From a virus: a stretch of DNA of 40,097 bases. Shown piece after piece: positions 1 through 6,860 of this stretch. A program made the position numbers and the translations under genes. Where the stretch lies: the IMG/VR virus record IMGVR_UViG_3300031825_000038, positions 1-40,097 of that record. One strand, written 5' to 3'. The notes beneath the pieces are model-generated. The model was not told the DNA's origin and made no database searches. It saw only the letters and a list, made by a program, of their open reading frames with translations. Numbering within the stretch: the first letter of the stretch is position 1; every line of letters starts with the position of its first letter.

Positions 1-261
1 CACTTCGACTCGATCGAGGACGCCCTCGCGAGCATTGCGGACGACGACGACGACGCGGACCACGTGGTCATCGGCGACGAACTGCTGTGCCGCAACTGCC
101 GCGACAAGCGCGAGTGTGAGCGCGTCGGCCACGACTGGGTCCACCACGAGTCGTTCCTCGGCCCCTACGACAGCCGGACGGTTCCCGAGTTCTGGACCTG
201 CTCGCTCTGCGGTCACGGGTCGAAGACGGACCCGACCCTCACGCACGAGGTGACCACGTGA
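1..261 (+). CDS. Cys-rich protein, 5'-truncated by the window edge
   Basis: The frame is open from base 1 and ends in TGA at 259-261, giving the last 86 residues of a protein whose start lies outside. Two CxxC pairs are visible (CRNC, then CSLC in WTCSLCGHG), suggesting a zinc-ribbon fold; an Asp run (DDDDD) lies upstream. It is nearly identical to the C-terminal third of the 39198-39941 product, differing by a few substitutions and one extra codon (TAC GAC AGC against TAC AGC). It is therefore probably another allele of that gene rather than a separate locus. Its stop overlaps the GTG of the next gene. Function unknown. Confidence 0.75.
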   Translation, partial: HFDSIEDALASIADDDDDADHVVIGDELLCRNCRDKRECERVGHDWVHHESFLGPYDSRTVPEFWTCSLCGHGSKTDPTLTHEVTT

Positions 262-286
262 CCGACCCGACGCCCCGCGAGCAGGC
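1..286 (+). repeat. Imperfect direct repeat of 39684-39966
   Basis: The first ~286 bases align with 39684-39966 with a few substitutions and one 3-base indel (extra GAC around 168). The copies diverge after the shared start MTDPTPREQA of the next gene. Because identity is not complete, they are either two alleles from different molecules or two diverged copies in one genome. Confidence 0.8.
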
Positions 287-626
287 GCTGGAGATGCTGT
301 CGTTGCACGGCTCGTCCTCTTGGTCCGAAGACGCCCGGGGGATGATCTGCGACGGCTGCTCCACCCGCATCCAGGGCGTCGGTCTGGCGCGTCACCAAAT
401 CGAGATTCTCGCCGCCGCCGCGCTGCTGCCGGACCGCGAGGAGTGGGGCGTGCAGTTCGAGCGAACAACTGACCCGACGATGGACAACCCGAGCGGCGTC
501 ATCACAGTCGAGCAGGGGGTCCACGGCGAGCGGGTCGCTCGCGCTGCGGTCAAGAACGGCGCCCCGATCAGTGCTCGCAACCGACGGGCGGTCCACCGCT
601 ACGTGACCGAATGGAGGACGGCATGA
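258..626 (+). CDS. Hypothetical protein, VHRYVTEWRTA family, copy 1
   Basis: A 122-residue protein starting at GTG 258, overlapping the upstream stop by 4 bases. The N-terminus reads MTDPTPREQALE. A CDGC motif near residue 32 could form half of a zinc site. The C-terminus ends VHRYVTEWRTA, identical to the end of the 1399-1872 product. Its first residues match the truncated gene at 39938, and its body is collinear with the protein produced by joining 40097 to 1673 (HQ..LAAA.LLPD.EEW.V). I do not recognise a function; such small soluble proteins are common between replication and packaging genes of actinophages. Confidence 0.8.
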   Translation: MTDPTPREQALEMLSLHGSSSWSEDARGMICDGCSTRIQGVGLARHQIEILAAAALLPDREEWGVQFERTTDPTMDNPSGVITVEQGVHGERVARAAVKNGAPISARNRRAVHRYVTEWRTA

Positions 627-799
627 GCGACGAGTACACGCCGATGGCGGAGCGCCCGTTCGGCATGGTGCGACTGGTTTGGCATGTCTGGCGTTACGGC
701 CACGCCGTTCGGACAAACCGGGGCATCACCACGCCGCCCGGGTACTCCGGTCGGGGCTGGCTCTACGTGTGCGAGTGCGGAGGGGTGGTGGCGAAATGA
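623..799 (+). CDS. Small hypothetical protein (58 aa)
   Basis: ATG 623 overlaps the previous stop (ATGA), so translation is probably coupled. The product begins MSDEYTP and ends WLYVCECGGVVAK, with one CEC motif. The MSD(D)EY start recurs in the genes at 796 and 32045, suggesting shuffled gene beginnings. No domain recognised. Confidence 0.7.
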   Translation: MSDEYTPMAERPFGMVRLVWHVWRYGHAVRTNRGITTPPGYSGRGWLYVCECGGVVAK

Positions 800-1239
800 G
801 CGACGACGAGTACACGAGCCAGTTCCGCGGGATGGTTCTCGACTGGATGGAACTGCCGACCAAAGAGCAGGTGTTCGCGGCTGTCGCCGCTCACGACGCC
901 GAGGTGGCGCGGGCTGCGCGAGTCCTGCCGAGCGTGGAGGACGGCCTGGGTGACGCCTTCGAGGCGTTGACGGCGGCGCTCAACCGTGGCGATCACAGCC
1001 TCGGGATGGCAGCCCGCGCGGTGATGGACCAGGCGCGCTCAGCTATCCGTGAGGTCGCTACCGCCCTGGCCGACGCCCCGACCCGTGAGCAGGTCGAGCG
1101 AGAGGCGGCGGAGAAGGCGCTGCGAGACGCGGCAGACGATCCGGCGGTGGCCGGCTACGTCCACAACAACCAGGCCGGCAATGCGCGGGCCTACATGCGT
1201 GCCCGCGCCGACCGTCTGGCCGCAGGAGGGGAGGCGTGA
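796..1239 (+). CDS. Hypothetical protein, RAARVLPSVED family, copy 1
   Basis: A 147-residue helical, Ala/Arg/Glu-rich protein; ATG 796 overlaps the preceding TGA. It shares three blocks with the 1869-2414 product: AAHDAExARAARVLPSVED, a PxREQVERxAAEKALR block, and the terminal RADRLAAGG. At DNA level 885-943 is almost identical to 2015-2073, so the two genes arose by duplication. The middle parts differ completely, which suggests mosaic exchange. No known function; likely a coiled-coil or helical bundle. Confidence 0.8.
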   Translation: MSDDEYTSQFRGMVLDWMELPTKEQVFAAVAAHDAEVARAARVLPSVEDGLGDAFEALTAALNRGDHSLGMAARAVMDQARSAIREVATALADAPTREQVEREAAEKALRDAADDPAVAGYVHNNQAGNARAYMRARADRLAAGGEA

Positions 1240-1406
1240 TGGCCCGTCGCCCCGTCGTTCACAAGTTGAACGCCTACACGTTCCTGGGGAGGCGCGCCGA
1301 GTGTGCCCTGACCTCGGAGTGGCTGAACGACACTGACAGTTGGGATGAGGTGACTTGCCCGGACTGCCTGGCGAGCCGAGCGACCCAGGAGGTTCCCCGT
1401 GGCTGA
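1239..1406 (+). CDS. Small CxxC protein (55 aa)
   Basis: ATG 1239 overlaps the TGA of the previous gene; the upstream GGAGGGGAGG is a strong ribosome site. The product MARRPVVHKLN...CPDC...EVPRG has a single Cys near residue 22 and a CPDC pair at 40-43, resembling half of a zinc ribbon. Its end overlaps the next GTG by 8 bases. Function unknown. Confidence 0.7.
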   Translation: MARRPVVHKLNAYTFLGRRAECALTSEWLNDTDSWDEVTCPDCLASRATQEVPRG

Positions 1407-1872
1407 CATCCCCACCCCCGAGCAGGTCGAGGCGATTGGTGACCGCCTCGCCATTGCGAACGGGCTCGCGCCCGACGAGTCGATGGCCCGCTGGTACCGG
1501 AAGGACATCGCCGCCCTCCTGGCCGCCTACGACGCCCTGGCGGCAGAGGTGCTGGCGGCGCACGGGGAGCAGCACATCGCGACTGTCGACGGCGACCTTT
1601 GGTGCACGACCTGCGACCGGACCATCGGGTCGGCTGAGGACGACGCAGAGACCGACCGGGTGATCGCCACCCACCAGGCCGACATGCTCGCCGCTGCCGG
1701 GCTGCTGCCGGACGGTGAGGAGTGGGCCGTGGAGACGACGGGGACGAATCCCGACCACATCGACATGGACGACGAGGCCCAGGCGCTGCTGTGGCTGCCA
1801 CCGGACGGCGTGGACAAGGACCACGGGTGGCACGCCGTCCACCGCTACGTGACCGAATGGAGGACGGCATGA
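1399..1872 (+). CDS. Hypothetical protein, VHRYVTEWRTA family, copy 2
   Basis: A 157-residue protein from GTG 1399. It begins with a PTPEQVEAIGDRLA module, also seen in diverged form in the 2561 product (IPEQVEAIRERF), followed by a CTTC motif (WCTTCDRTIG) and the HQADMLAAAGLLPD...VHRYVTEWRTA C-terminus shared with copy 1. Bases 1546-1672 are identical to the last 127 bases of the window. In the circular interpretation the C-terminal two thirds of this gene would be read from the start at 39938 instead. Function unknown. Confidence 0.8.
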   Translation: MADIPTPEQVEAIGDRLAIANGLAPDESMARWYRKDIAALLAAYDALAAEVLAAHGEQHIATVDGDLWCTTCDRTIGSAEDDAETDRVIATHQADMLAAAGLLPDGEEWAVETTGTNPDHIDMDDEAQALLWLPPDGVDKDHGWHAVHRYVTEWRTA

Positions 1873-2414
1873 GCAAGATTCCCACCGAGGCCATCGAGGC
1901 GGCGAGCGAGGCTGCGCACCGGATCTACGTCCAGGACGTCGGGCAGACGCTGGCGACCCGTGATCTCACGAATGCGATCACCGACGCTGTTCTCGCCGCC
2001 ATCCTGCCGCACCTCGCCGCTCACGACGCCGAGGCTGCGCGGGCTGCGCGAGTCCTGCCGAGCGTGGAGGACGTAGCGGCGGTGCTGTTCGAATGCCTCA
2101 ACCCCGGCGCTCACTGGGCGACGGCGCTCGTTGGCGCGCGAAGGCCGCTCAGCGTTGAGGCGCAGGTGGTTGACACGCATCGGACGGCAGCGGCTGCCGT
2201 CCTCGCCCTGTTCCCCGACGCCCCGTCCCGTGAGCAGGTCGAGCGGGATGCGGCGGAGAAGGCGCTGCGGGAGGCGGCTGCCGAGATCGACTGGACGTGG
2301 GAGACATTCGTCGCCAACGACGGCATCACGTCGATCCGTGAGCACGGCAAGACGCCGGGCGAACTGCTGCGCGAACGCGCCGACCGCCTGGCCGCAGGAG
2401 GGGACCATGCGTGA
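1869..2414 (+). CDS. Hypothetical protein, RAARVLPSVED family, copy 2
   Basis: A 181-residue protein; ATG 1869 overlaps the stop of the preceding gene. It shares AAHDAEAARAARVLPSVED, DAPSREQVERDAAEKALREAA and RADRLAAGG with the 796-1239 product, while the first 45 residues (MSKIPTEAIEAASEAAHR...) and the centre are distinct. Predominantly helical and charged. The order VHRYVTEWRTA gene then RAARVLPSVED gene occurs twice between 258 and 2414, pointing to a tandem cassette duplication. Function unknown. Confidence 0.8.
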   Translation: MSKIPTEAIEAASEAAHRIYVQDVGQTLATRDLTNAITDAVLAAILPHLAAHDAEAARAARVLPSVEDVAAVLFECLNPGAHWATALVGARRPLSVEAQVVDTHRTAAAAVLALFPDAPSREQVERDAAEKALREAAAEIDWTWETFVANDGITSIREHGKTPGELLRERADRLAAGGDHA

Positions 2415-2568
2415 CGGATGGATCGCCCGCCTCGGCTTCCGGCTCGAACAGCACAGGTGGGGTCGTCGCGTTGTCCTGCGACGCCGCCCCGAACTGGACG
2501 GCCCCGGGAACGCGTACATCAACCGCCTGAACGGACACCTGGTCATGACGGAGGCGACCCGTGCCTGA
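2407..2568 (+). CDS. Small basic hypothetical protein (53 aa)
   Basis: ATG 2407 overlaps the previous gene by 8 bases and has GGAGGGG just upstream. The product is Arg-rich (MRDGWIARLGFRLEQHRWGRR...), compatible with nucleic-acid binding, but no domain is recognisable. It ends 8 bases into the next gene. Confidence 0.65.
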   Translation: MRDGWIARLGFRLEQHRWGRRVVLRRRPELDGPGNAYINRLNGHLVMTEATRA

Positions 2569-3034
2569 CACCCTCACCCCCGAGCCGAATGAAGGCGATC
2601 GGGCGCTCCACCAACATTTCGGCTCCGGGAATGAAGGCGAACGAACCCTCATCCCCGAGCAGGTCGAGGCGATCCGGGAGCGGTTCGACCAGCCGCAGAA
2701 CTACGACGAGGGCTCGCTGCTGCGGTACCTGGCCCTTGAGCGGTCGGCGGACGACGTGCTGGCGCTCCTGGCCGACCACGACGCCCTGACGGCGGAGGTG
2801 GGGCGGCTGCGGGAGTCCGCCGAGGCCGCGCGCCACGTCACGCGCATGGAGGAACGTCGCGCTGAGGCTGCCGAGCGGAAGGTGGCGGCCGTGCGGGCGG
2901 GCCACCTCCGGCGCCCGTGGCGCTCTGGTGACTTCGTGGAGTTCGGGCAGAGCGACTTCCCGGACATCTGTGACCACGATCACAACACCTGGCCCTGCGA
3001 GACCATCCGCGCGCTCGACGGCGAGGCCAGCTGA
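2561..3034 (+). CDS. Hypothetical protein with coiled coil and WPC motif
   Basis: A 157-residue protein from GTG 2561. An EQVEAIRERF module follows a low-complexity start that contains a short internal repeat (GNEGER/PNEGDR). A charged helix spans roughly residues 65-110 (LLADHDALTAEVGRLRESAEAARHV), probably a coiled coil. The end, CDHDHNTWPCETIRALDG, resembles the end of the 34797-35174 product (VEWPCRTVRAIATAL), so the two may share a C-terminal module. Function unknown. Confidence 0.75.
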   Translation: MPDTLTPEPNEGDRALHQHFGSGNEGERTLIPEQVEAIRERFDQPQNYDEGSLLRYLALERSADDVLALLADHDALTAEVGRLRESAEAARHVTRMEERRAEAAERKVAAVRAGHLRRPWRSGDFVEFGQSDFPDICDHDHNTWPCETIRALDGEAS

Positions 3035-3120
3035 TGCGCCGGGTGCTCGAGGTGGCACGAGACGGTGAAGTGGTGCGCGCCGACGACTTTGGCACCGACG
3101 ACCAGGAGGGCGACGGGTGA
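3034..3120 (+). CDS. Tiny acidic protein (28 aa)
   Basis: ATG 3034 shares one base with the TGA of the preceding gene, and the frame runs 28 codons to TGA at 3118-3120. The product begins MRRVLEVARDGEVVRADDFG and then becomes acidic. Start-stop coupling argues for translation, but at this length it could be chance. Confidence 0.4.
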   Translation: MRRVLEVARDGEVVRADDFGTDDQEGDG

Positions 3121-3166
3121 CGACCCGACCATCCGTGCGCATGGGATTCCAGCCGAGGGGGACGAC

Positions 3167-4000
3167 GTGACCACCTGCCAGGACTGCCACCTCCAGCGCC
3201 CGTGTGGGTGTGATGACGACCCGGCAGAGCGCCGCCGGGTGCGAACCACCCAGCCGCCACAGATTGCCACCCACGCGCCCGCCTCGCGCCCGAACACCCT
3301 CGGTCTGGACGGGAATACCAACCGTGTCATTCCAACCCCTCAGACGGGCACCAGCGAGGCCGGAGACCACCGCTCGCTCGCGCTGCGCCGTGACCTGACC
3401 GCCATCGCGTCGGCCTGGGACGAGCTGGAGGACGCGCTGGCGCGTGACGGTATGGCCGACCGCTCCGGCGTGCGAGTTCCGCCCACTTCCAGACCGCCCC
3501 TAGACCCGGCCGTCGCGGACGTCGTGGCGGAGGTCGGACAGTGGGTCGTCTTCCTGGCGCACGTGCTGATGGACGAGACCGCCTGGACGCCGCCGGCCGA
3601 CACCTCGACCAAGAGCCTCATCGACGCCATCAAGCCGCGCGCCGGTCACTTCACCGAGCACGGGGACCCGATGCTCGCCCAGGCCGTCCAGGACGACGCC
3701 GACCGCTACGCGGCACTCGTCATCCGCACGGCCCGCCCGTCGGGATCGCGGGTGTGGCGACTAGGGCTTCCCTGCCTGGAGCACGCCACCAGCGACATGG
3801 GCGAGCGAGTGCCCTGCCGCGGCCAGTACGCCACCGTGGTGCGTGCCGACGAGACGATCGGCGACCTGGTGTGCACGAAGGACAGGAGCCACACCCTGAC
3901 GCCCGAGGAGTGGGTGCGTGGGCAGCGCCGCGGATCCTTCGACGAGCAGGCCGTGGACACGTTGCTGCGGCAGATTCGTGTGCGGCACAGCGCGGGATGA
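3167..4000 (+). CDS. Hypothetical zinc-finger-like protein (277 aa)
   Basis: GTG 3167 is preceded by AGGGGG and gives a protein opening MTTCQDCHLQRPCGC, a Cys cluster typical of a zinc knuckle. The centre (about 75-190) is helical, with DLTAIASAWDELEDAL and VGQWVVFLAHVLMDETAW. A second Cys group (LPCLEH...VPCRGQY...LVCTKDRSH, about 203-243) could form another zinc finger, followed by a helical tail. Proteins of this layout commonly precede the HNH/terminase genes in actinophages; their role is not known to me. It is the last gene before the promoter/hairpin region. Confidence 0.8.
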   Translation: MTTCQDCHLQRPCGCDDDPAERRRVRTTQPPQIATHAPASRPNTLGLDGNTNRVIPTPQTGTSEAGDHRSLALRRDLTAIASAWDELEDALARDGMADRSGVRVPPTSRPPLDPAVADVVAEVGQWVVFLAHVLMDETAWTPPADTSTKSLIDAIKPRAGHFTEHGDPMLAQAVQDDADRYAALVIRTARPSGSRVWRLGLPCLEHATSDMGERVPCRGQYATVVRADETIGDLVCTKDRSHTLTPEEWVRGQRRGSFDEQAVDTLLRQIRVRHSAG

Positions 4001-4021
4001 GCATCCACCCAGCGTGTCGGG

Positions 4022-4069
4022 TTGACAGTGGGGGGCTTGACAGGGATCCTGCGATCGTTCCAGTAGTGC
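4022..4069 (+). promoter_or_regulatory. Tandem TTGACA boxes, candidate late promoter
   Basis: Two perfect TTGACA hexamers (4022-4027 and 4037-4042) lie 15 bases apart in the 125-base gap before the head genes. For the first, a 17-base spacer leads to GATCCT; for the second, 16 bases lead to TCCAGT. Both -10 candidates are weak. The placement fits a late promoter, perhaps needing an activator. The identical boxes could also be operator repeats. Confidence 0.45.
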
Positions 4070-4074
4070 ACCCC

Positions 4075-4101
4075 AGGCCCCGAGCGGAGACGCCGGGGCC
4101 T
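4075..4101 (+). terminator. GC-rich hairpin before the head operon
   Basis: AGGCCCCG (4075-4082) pairs with CGGGGCCT (4094-4101) around an 11-base loop and is followed by TCGTGTGTGTG rather than a U tract. It can end transcription coming from the upstream small-gene operon. Because the candidate promoter at 4022-4069 lies just before it, it could also act as an attenuator for late transcription. Confidence 0.6.
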
Positions 4102-4125
4102 TCGTGTGTGTGGGGGTGAGTCCCC

Positions 4126-4500
4126 ATGGCTGGCCGTCGCTGCCCCGGACGTGACCGCATCGGCGAGCGCATCGTCGCCTGTCCCACGATCCTGATCCAC
4201 GGCGAGCCCTACTGCCCACGCCACACCCGCGCCCGAGGCACCCGGCAGCAGCGGGGGTACGGCACCACCCACGACGCACTGCGAGCCGACTGGCAGCGAC
4301 GCATCGACTCCGGCGAGATCATCCACTGCGCAGACGGGTGCGGCGCCCGCATCACCGGCACACGCTGGCAGCTCGGACACACCGCAGACCGACTCAGCTA
4401 CCTCGGGCCTCAGACGATCGCCTGCAACGAACGCGACGGCGGGCGACGCGGCGCACACCTGAGCAACGCGACGCGACGACAGCCCGAACCCGACGCTTGA
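4126..4500 (+). CDS. HNH-type endonuclease next to terminase
   Basis: A 124-residue protein from ATG 4126. Visible features are C30/H33 (YCPRH), a C68-x3-C72 zinc pair (HCADGC), the first His of the HNH fold in WQLGHTADR (H85), and the C-terminal ACNERDGGRRG (C100-N101). This is the compact HNH architecture often coded immediately before terminase genes. In related phages such proteins assist terminase in genome processing by nicking DNA; that role is inferred here from position. The remaining DNA up to 4659 shows small hairpins only and no convincing gene. Confidence 0.8.
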   Translation: MAGRRCPGRDRIGERIVACPTILIHGEPYCPRHTRARGTRQQRGYGTTHDALRADWQRRIDSGEIIHCADGCGARITGTRWQLGHTADRLSYLGPQTIACNERDGGRRGAHLSNATRRQPEPDA

Positions 4501-4659
4501 AGCCCCAGGGGGGCACCCCTCAGGGTGTGTCAGCGGACCGCCGGAGAGGGACGAAAAGTCCGCGGCGGAGGCAAACATCCCCGGCTCGACCCTTGACGAG
4601 TGGCGCGCGAGGCGTCCTCGAGCCCCGTGCTGGCGCGATGCCGGCGAGGAGTGATGGAC

Positions 4660-5217
4660 ATGACCAGCGGTGGACGTCGCAACCGGAACGGCGCGGTCGC
4701 TGACCCGGACTCGGCTCGTTCGGATCGTCGCGGCTACAAGCTGACGGCGCTGCCGGCCGAGGGGTACGCCGGCCAGGCCCCGGACTTCCCGCTGCGCAAG
4801 CGTCTGATCTGGCACGAGTGGTTCGACGGCTCGGGCAAGGATCGCGAGCTGCATCGCGAGGTCGACGATGACGCGACCGAGGGCGTGTGGGAGCGCGAGC
4901 TCGAGCTGTGGTCGTGGCTGTGGCGCACCCCGCAGGCGTGCGCCTGGTCGATGCCGTCGGAGTCGTGGCGGCTGCACACGATCGGGCTGTATGTCCGGAC
5001 CTTCGTGCTGTGCGAGTCGTCGGAGGCGACAGCCGCCGACAAGAACAGCCTGCACCGCTTCGCGGACCAGATCGGCATGACGACCGCCGGTCTGGCCGAG
5101 ATGGGCTGGGCCGTAGCGAAGGACGAGCTGGCCGACCGCCGCGACCCCGAGACTGCGCCGGCCGCTTCGTCGGGCTCACGGTCGCGGATGAAGGTCGTCT
5201 CCGGCAGTGGCGGCTGA
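4660..5217 (+). CDS. terS: Terminase small subunit (probable)
   Basis: Probable DNA-recognition subunit of the packaging motor. The chosen ATG at 4660 is 8 bases after GAGGAG (4646-4651); an in-frame ATG at 4654 lies too close to it. The 185-residue product has a basic N-terminus (GGRRNRNG), then a conserved-looking LPAEGYAGQAPDFPL segment and Trp-rich helices (ELELWSWLWRTPQACAW). Together with its place directly upstream of, and overlapping, the large terminase, this matches actinophage small terminases. Sequence similarity in this family is low, so the call rests largely on synteny. Confidence 0.75.
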   Translation: MTSGGRRNRNGAVADPDSARSDRRGYKLTALPAEGYAGQAPDFPLRKRLIWHEWFDGSGKDRELHREVDDDATEGVWERELELWSWLWRTPQACAWSMPSESWRLHTIGLYVRTFVLCESSEATAADKNSLHRFADQIGMTTAGLAEMGWAVAKDELADRRDPETAPAASSGSRSRMKVVSGSGG

Positions 5218-6841
5218 CGACCTCGCCATCGACTTCGATCCGCTGCACACCCTCGGCTTCCTGGCAACGGACTGGATCGAGGCGCACTGCAAGGTCCCGG
5301 GTGGGGTCTATGAGGGTGATCCGCTGGTCTTCAACGGCTGGCAGCTCTTCGTCACGGCGAGCCACTACCGGATCAAGCCGGACGCCTTGGTCGACCCGCG
5401 TCGGCTACTCGCACCGTTCCACTACCGGCGCTCGGTCGTCGTCGGCCCACAGAAGGCCGGCAAGTCGCCGTGGGGTGCTGGGTTCCTGCTGTTCGAGGGT
5501 GTTGGCCCCGCGCTGTTCGCCGGGTGGGCCAAGGGTGGTGAGGTCTACCGCTGCGCCGACCACGGCTGCGACTGTGGCTGGGAGCGACCATACGAGCTTG
5601 GCGAGGCGATGGGTGTCCCCCGTCGCAAGTCCCTGATTGGGCTCCTGGCGGCGGCGGAGTCGCAGACGGCGAACGTCTACGAGCCGTTGCAGACGCTCAT
5701 CCACAACGGCCCGCTGGGTGCGTTCGTGAAGGTTCGCGAGGGCTTCGTCCGCCTGCCGAACCGTGGCCTCATCGTCCCGCTGACGTCGAAGGCGCGTTCG
5801 AAGCTCGGCCAGCCGCTGACCTGTGCCCTAGGCGACGAGTCGGGCACGTACACCGCCGAGAACGGCGTGTTGGGCACCTGGCAGACGATGCGCCGCGGCG
5901 TTGCCGCGATGCAGGGCCGCACGGTCGAGCTGACCAACCCGTGGGACCCGATGGAGAACTCAGCGGCCCAGCAGGCGTTCGAGTCCCGGCGCCCTGACAT
6001 CTTCCGCTACTACCGCAAGCCGCCGGCCGACCTGTCCTACGGAAGCAGGCGGGATCGGCACAAGATCCATGTGCACGTGTACGCCGACTCCCCGTGGGTC
6101 GACCCCAGCGCGATCGACGCTGAGGCGGCCGAGCTCGTCGAGACGGACCCGACGCAGGCGGAGCGGTTCTACGGCAACAGGCTCGTGCAGGGCCGCGGCG
6201 CCTACCTCACCGAGGCTGAGATCACGGGCCAGCAGGTCTTGGTCACCCGGGAGCCGCTGCGGCGGATCTGCCTTGGCTTCGACGGGTCGTTCTCGAAGGA
6301 CTGGACCGCGATCCGCGCCGAGGATGTCTCGCGGCTGCGATTCACCCCCACCTATGACGTCGGCGGAGACCTGCGCCCGACGTTCTGGAACCCCGATGAG
6401 CACGGCGGTCGCATCCCGCGCGGCGAGGTGCTGTCGGCGTTTGCGTGGCTGTTCGCGAACTACGACGTGGAGCGCGTCTACTGCGACCCGCGCGAGTGGG
6501 AGACCGAGATCGACGACCTCGCCCTCACCTACGGCGAGGAGCGGGTCGTGAAGTGGCCGACGAACCAGATCCCACGCATGTTCGACGCCCTGGTGCGGTA
6601 CCGCACCGACCTGCTGGCCGGCACGACGCACCACCTTGCCGACCAGGCATGGAAGACGCACGTGCTCAACGCGCGGATGGTCGCCAAGGCTGGCGACAAG
6701 TTCATCCTCGGCAAGCCCTCCGAGCACCAGCACATTGACCTGGCCATGGCTGACGTCCTGGCCCACGAGGCCGCCGCGGATGCCCGCGCTGAGGGCTGGT
6801 CGGCCGTACCCGAGCCCGCGTACTTCCGATTGCCGCGCTGA
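5207..6841 (+). CDS. terL: Terminase large subunit
   Basis: ATPase/nuclease that drives DNA into the prohead. GTG 5207 overlaps the small-subunit gene by 11 bases. In the 544-residue product the Walker A-like loop is GPQKAGKS (80-87) and the Walker B-like motif is ALGDES (207-212). The C-terminal RNase H-like nuclease is marked by GFDGS (D359), YCDPREWE (425-432) and HIDLAMADV (D511, D516). A Cys-containing loop, CADHGCDCGW (116-125), lies between the ATPase motifs. Length and motif order are normal for a siphophage large terminase. Confidence 0.95.
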   Translation: MAADDLAIDFDPLHTLGFLATDWIEAHCKVPGGVYEGDPLVFNGWQLFVTASHYRIKPDALVDPRRLLAPFHYRRSVVVGPQKAGKSPWGAGFLLFEGVGPALFAGWAKGGEVYRCADHGCDCGWERPYELGEAMGVPRRKSLIGLLAAAESQTANVYEPLQTLIHNGPLGAFVKVREGFVRLPNRGLIVPLTSKARSKLGQPLTCALGDESGTYTAENGVLGTWQTMRRGVAAMQGRTVELTNPWDPMENSAAQQAFESRRPDIFRYYRKPPADLSYGSRRDRHKIHVHVYADSPWVDPSAIDAEAAELVETDPTQAERFYGNRLVQGRGAYLTEAEITGQQVLVTREPLRRICLGFDGSFSKDWTAIRAEDVSRLRFTPTYDVGGDLRPTFWNPDEHGGRIPRGEVLSAFAWLFANYDVERVYCDPREWETEIDDLALTYGEERVVKWPTNQIPRMFDALVRYRTDLLAGTTHHLADQAWKTHVLNARMVAKAGDKFILGKPSEHQHIDLAMADVLAHEAAADARAEGWSAVPEPAYFRLPR

Positions 6842-6860
6842 TCGACCCGAGGGGGGCGCT

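Noticed and set aside
3117-3170. 17-codon frame from GTG 3117
   Set aside because: It bridges two genes by overlaps but is very short and has no motif; I treat it as a possible coupling frame only.
4501-4659. A gene between the HNH protein and small terminase
   Set aside because: Frames here are proline/arginine-rich, lack a sited start and run into the terminase frame; only small hairpins are visible.
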